Shown: one piece after another, positions 11,246 through 11,324 of the stretch
Position numbering within the stretch: position 1 is the first letter of the stretch
Layout of the letters: each line of letters opens with the position of its first letter
Assembly (NCBI GenBank): GCA_016873575.1
Contig: VGWY01000071.1
Coordinates: 1-11,324, forward strand
Direction of reading: 5' to 3'
Source: Nitrospira sp.
GTDB taxonomy: Bacteria; Nitrospirota; Thermodesulfovibrionia; Thermodesulfovibrionales; SM23-35
Length of the DNA: 11,324 nt
Position numbers and translations under genes: made by a program
The notes under the pieces: model-generated
What the model was told of the DNA's origin: nothing
Databases searched by the model: none
What the model saw: only the letters and a program-made list of their open reading frames with translations

Positions 11246-11324
11246 GGTTTTTATATTTTAGCTGATAAGCTCTCATAATGGGTGTTGAAGTGATATATTT
11301 CACAAAATCGACTTTACAAAAAGA

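Larger units (their letters stand above)
10973..11324. other. Gene-free right flank with repeats
   Basis: This 352-bp stretch upstream of purM holds a weak promoter-like pair, a 28-bp-arm inverted repeat (11058-11124) and a pair of 17-bp direct repeats (11204-11245). A plus-strand frame from an ATG at 11278 stays open to the window edge (MGVEVIYFTKSTLQK), but it has no ribosome binding site and is too short to judge. No other gene is supportable. Confidence 0.6.

Noticed and set aside
11056..11265. Plus-strand 69-codon frame at the right flank
   Set aside because: It reads straight through the dispersed inverted repeat and the 17-bp direct repeats. The peptide MRFFATLRMTNAQSVMLNEV is a familiar translation artefact of that repeat.
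11278..11324. Plus-strand frame MGVEVIYFTKSTLQK open to the right edge
   Set aside because: Only 15 codons are visible, with no ribosome binding site. It could start an IS gene, but it cannot be told from chance.

Overview
The window reads as chromosomal DNA from a Gram-negative bacterium of moderate GC content. Two things suggest a Nitrospirota (Thermodesulfovibrio-like) or Desulfobacterota lineage: an F1-side ATP synthase operon with two different b-type subunits and no a or c subunit genes beside it, and an unusual load of short dispersed intergenic repeats. This placement is inference; a 16S or marker-protein search would be needed to settle it. All convincing genes lie on the minus strand, so the text follows transcription from high to low coordinates.

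Right edge to 10.9 kb: a gene-free stretch holds two 17-bp direct repeats that look like an insertion-sequence terminus, then an imperfect inverted repeat of a dispersed family. It is followed by purM (AIR synthetase, purine biosynthesis). 9.84-3.84 kb: a sigma70-type promoter (TTGACA, 18 bp, TATGCT) precedes a compact operon atpF'(b')-atpF(b)-atpH(delta)-atpA(alpha)-atpG(gamma)-atpD(beta)-atpC(epsilon). It has ATGA and TTGA stop/start overlaps, a TTG start for atpH, and a strong hairpin terminator after atpC. The genes supply the catalytic F1 head and the peripheral stalk. The membrane a subunit and c ring must be encoded elsewhere.

3.7-2.6 kb: a TrmN6-like tRNA adenine N6-methyltransferase gene carries a small repeat-derived insert. 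Behind it lies a previously hidden remnant of a DUF433-type antitoxin, then a 7-copy AGTG microsatellite and a perfect 16-bp-stem terminator.

2.5 kb to the left edge: a probable surface or secreted-protein operon. It holds a short YD-repeat/Ig-like protein ending in 18-residue tandem repeats, a secreted glycine-rich protein (463 aa), a hairpin that may be a terminator, and the first 35 codons of a third gene with a clear signal peptide that runs off the window. The functions of these three are unknown.

Most of the window is ordinary housekeeping sequence. The parts most worth a second look are the left-hand exported-protein cluster, the antitoxin relic, the several distinct short repeat families (three of them reaching into or against coding starts), a Trp in a normally Gly position of AtpD, and the possible IS end at the right edge.
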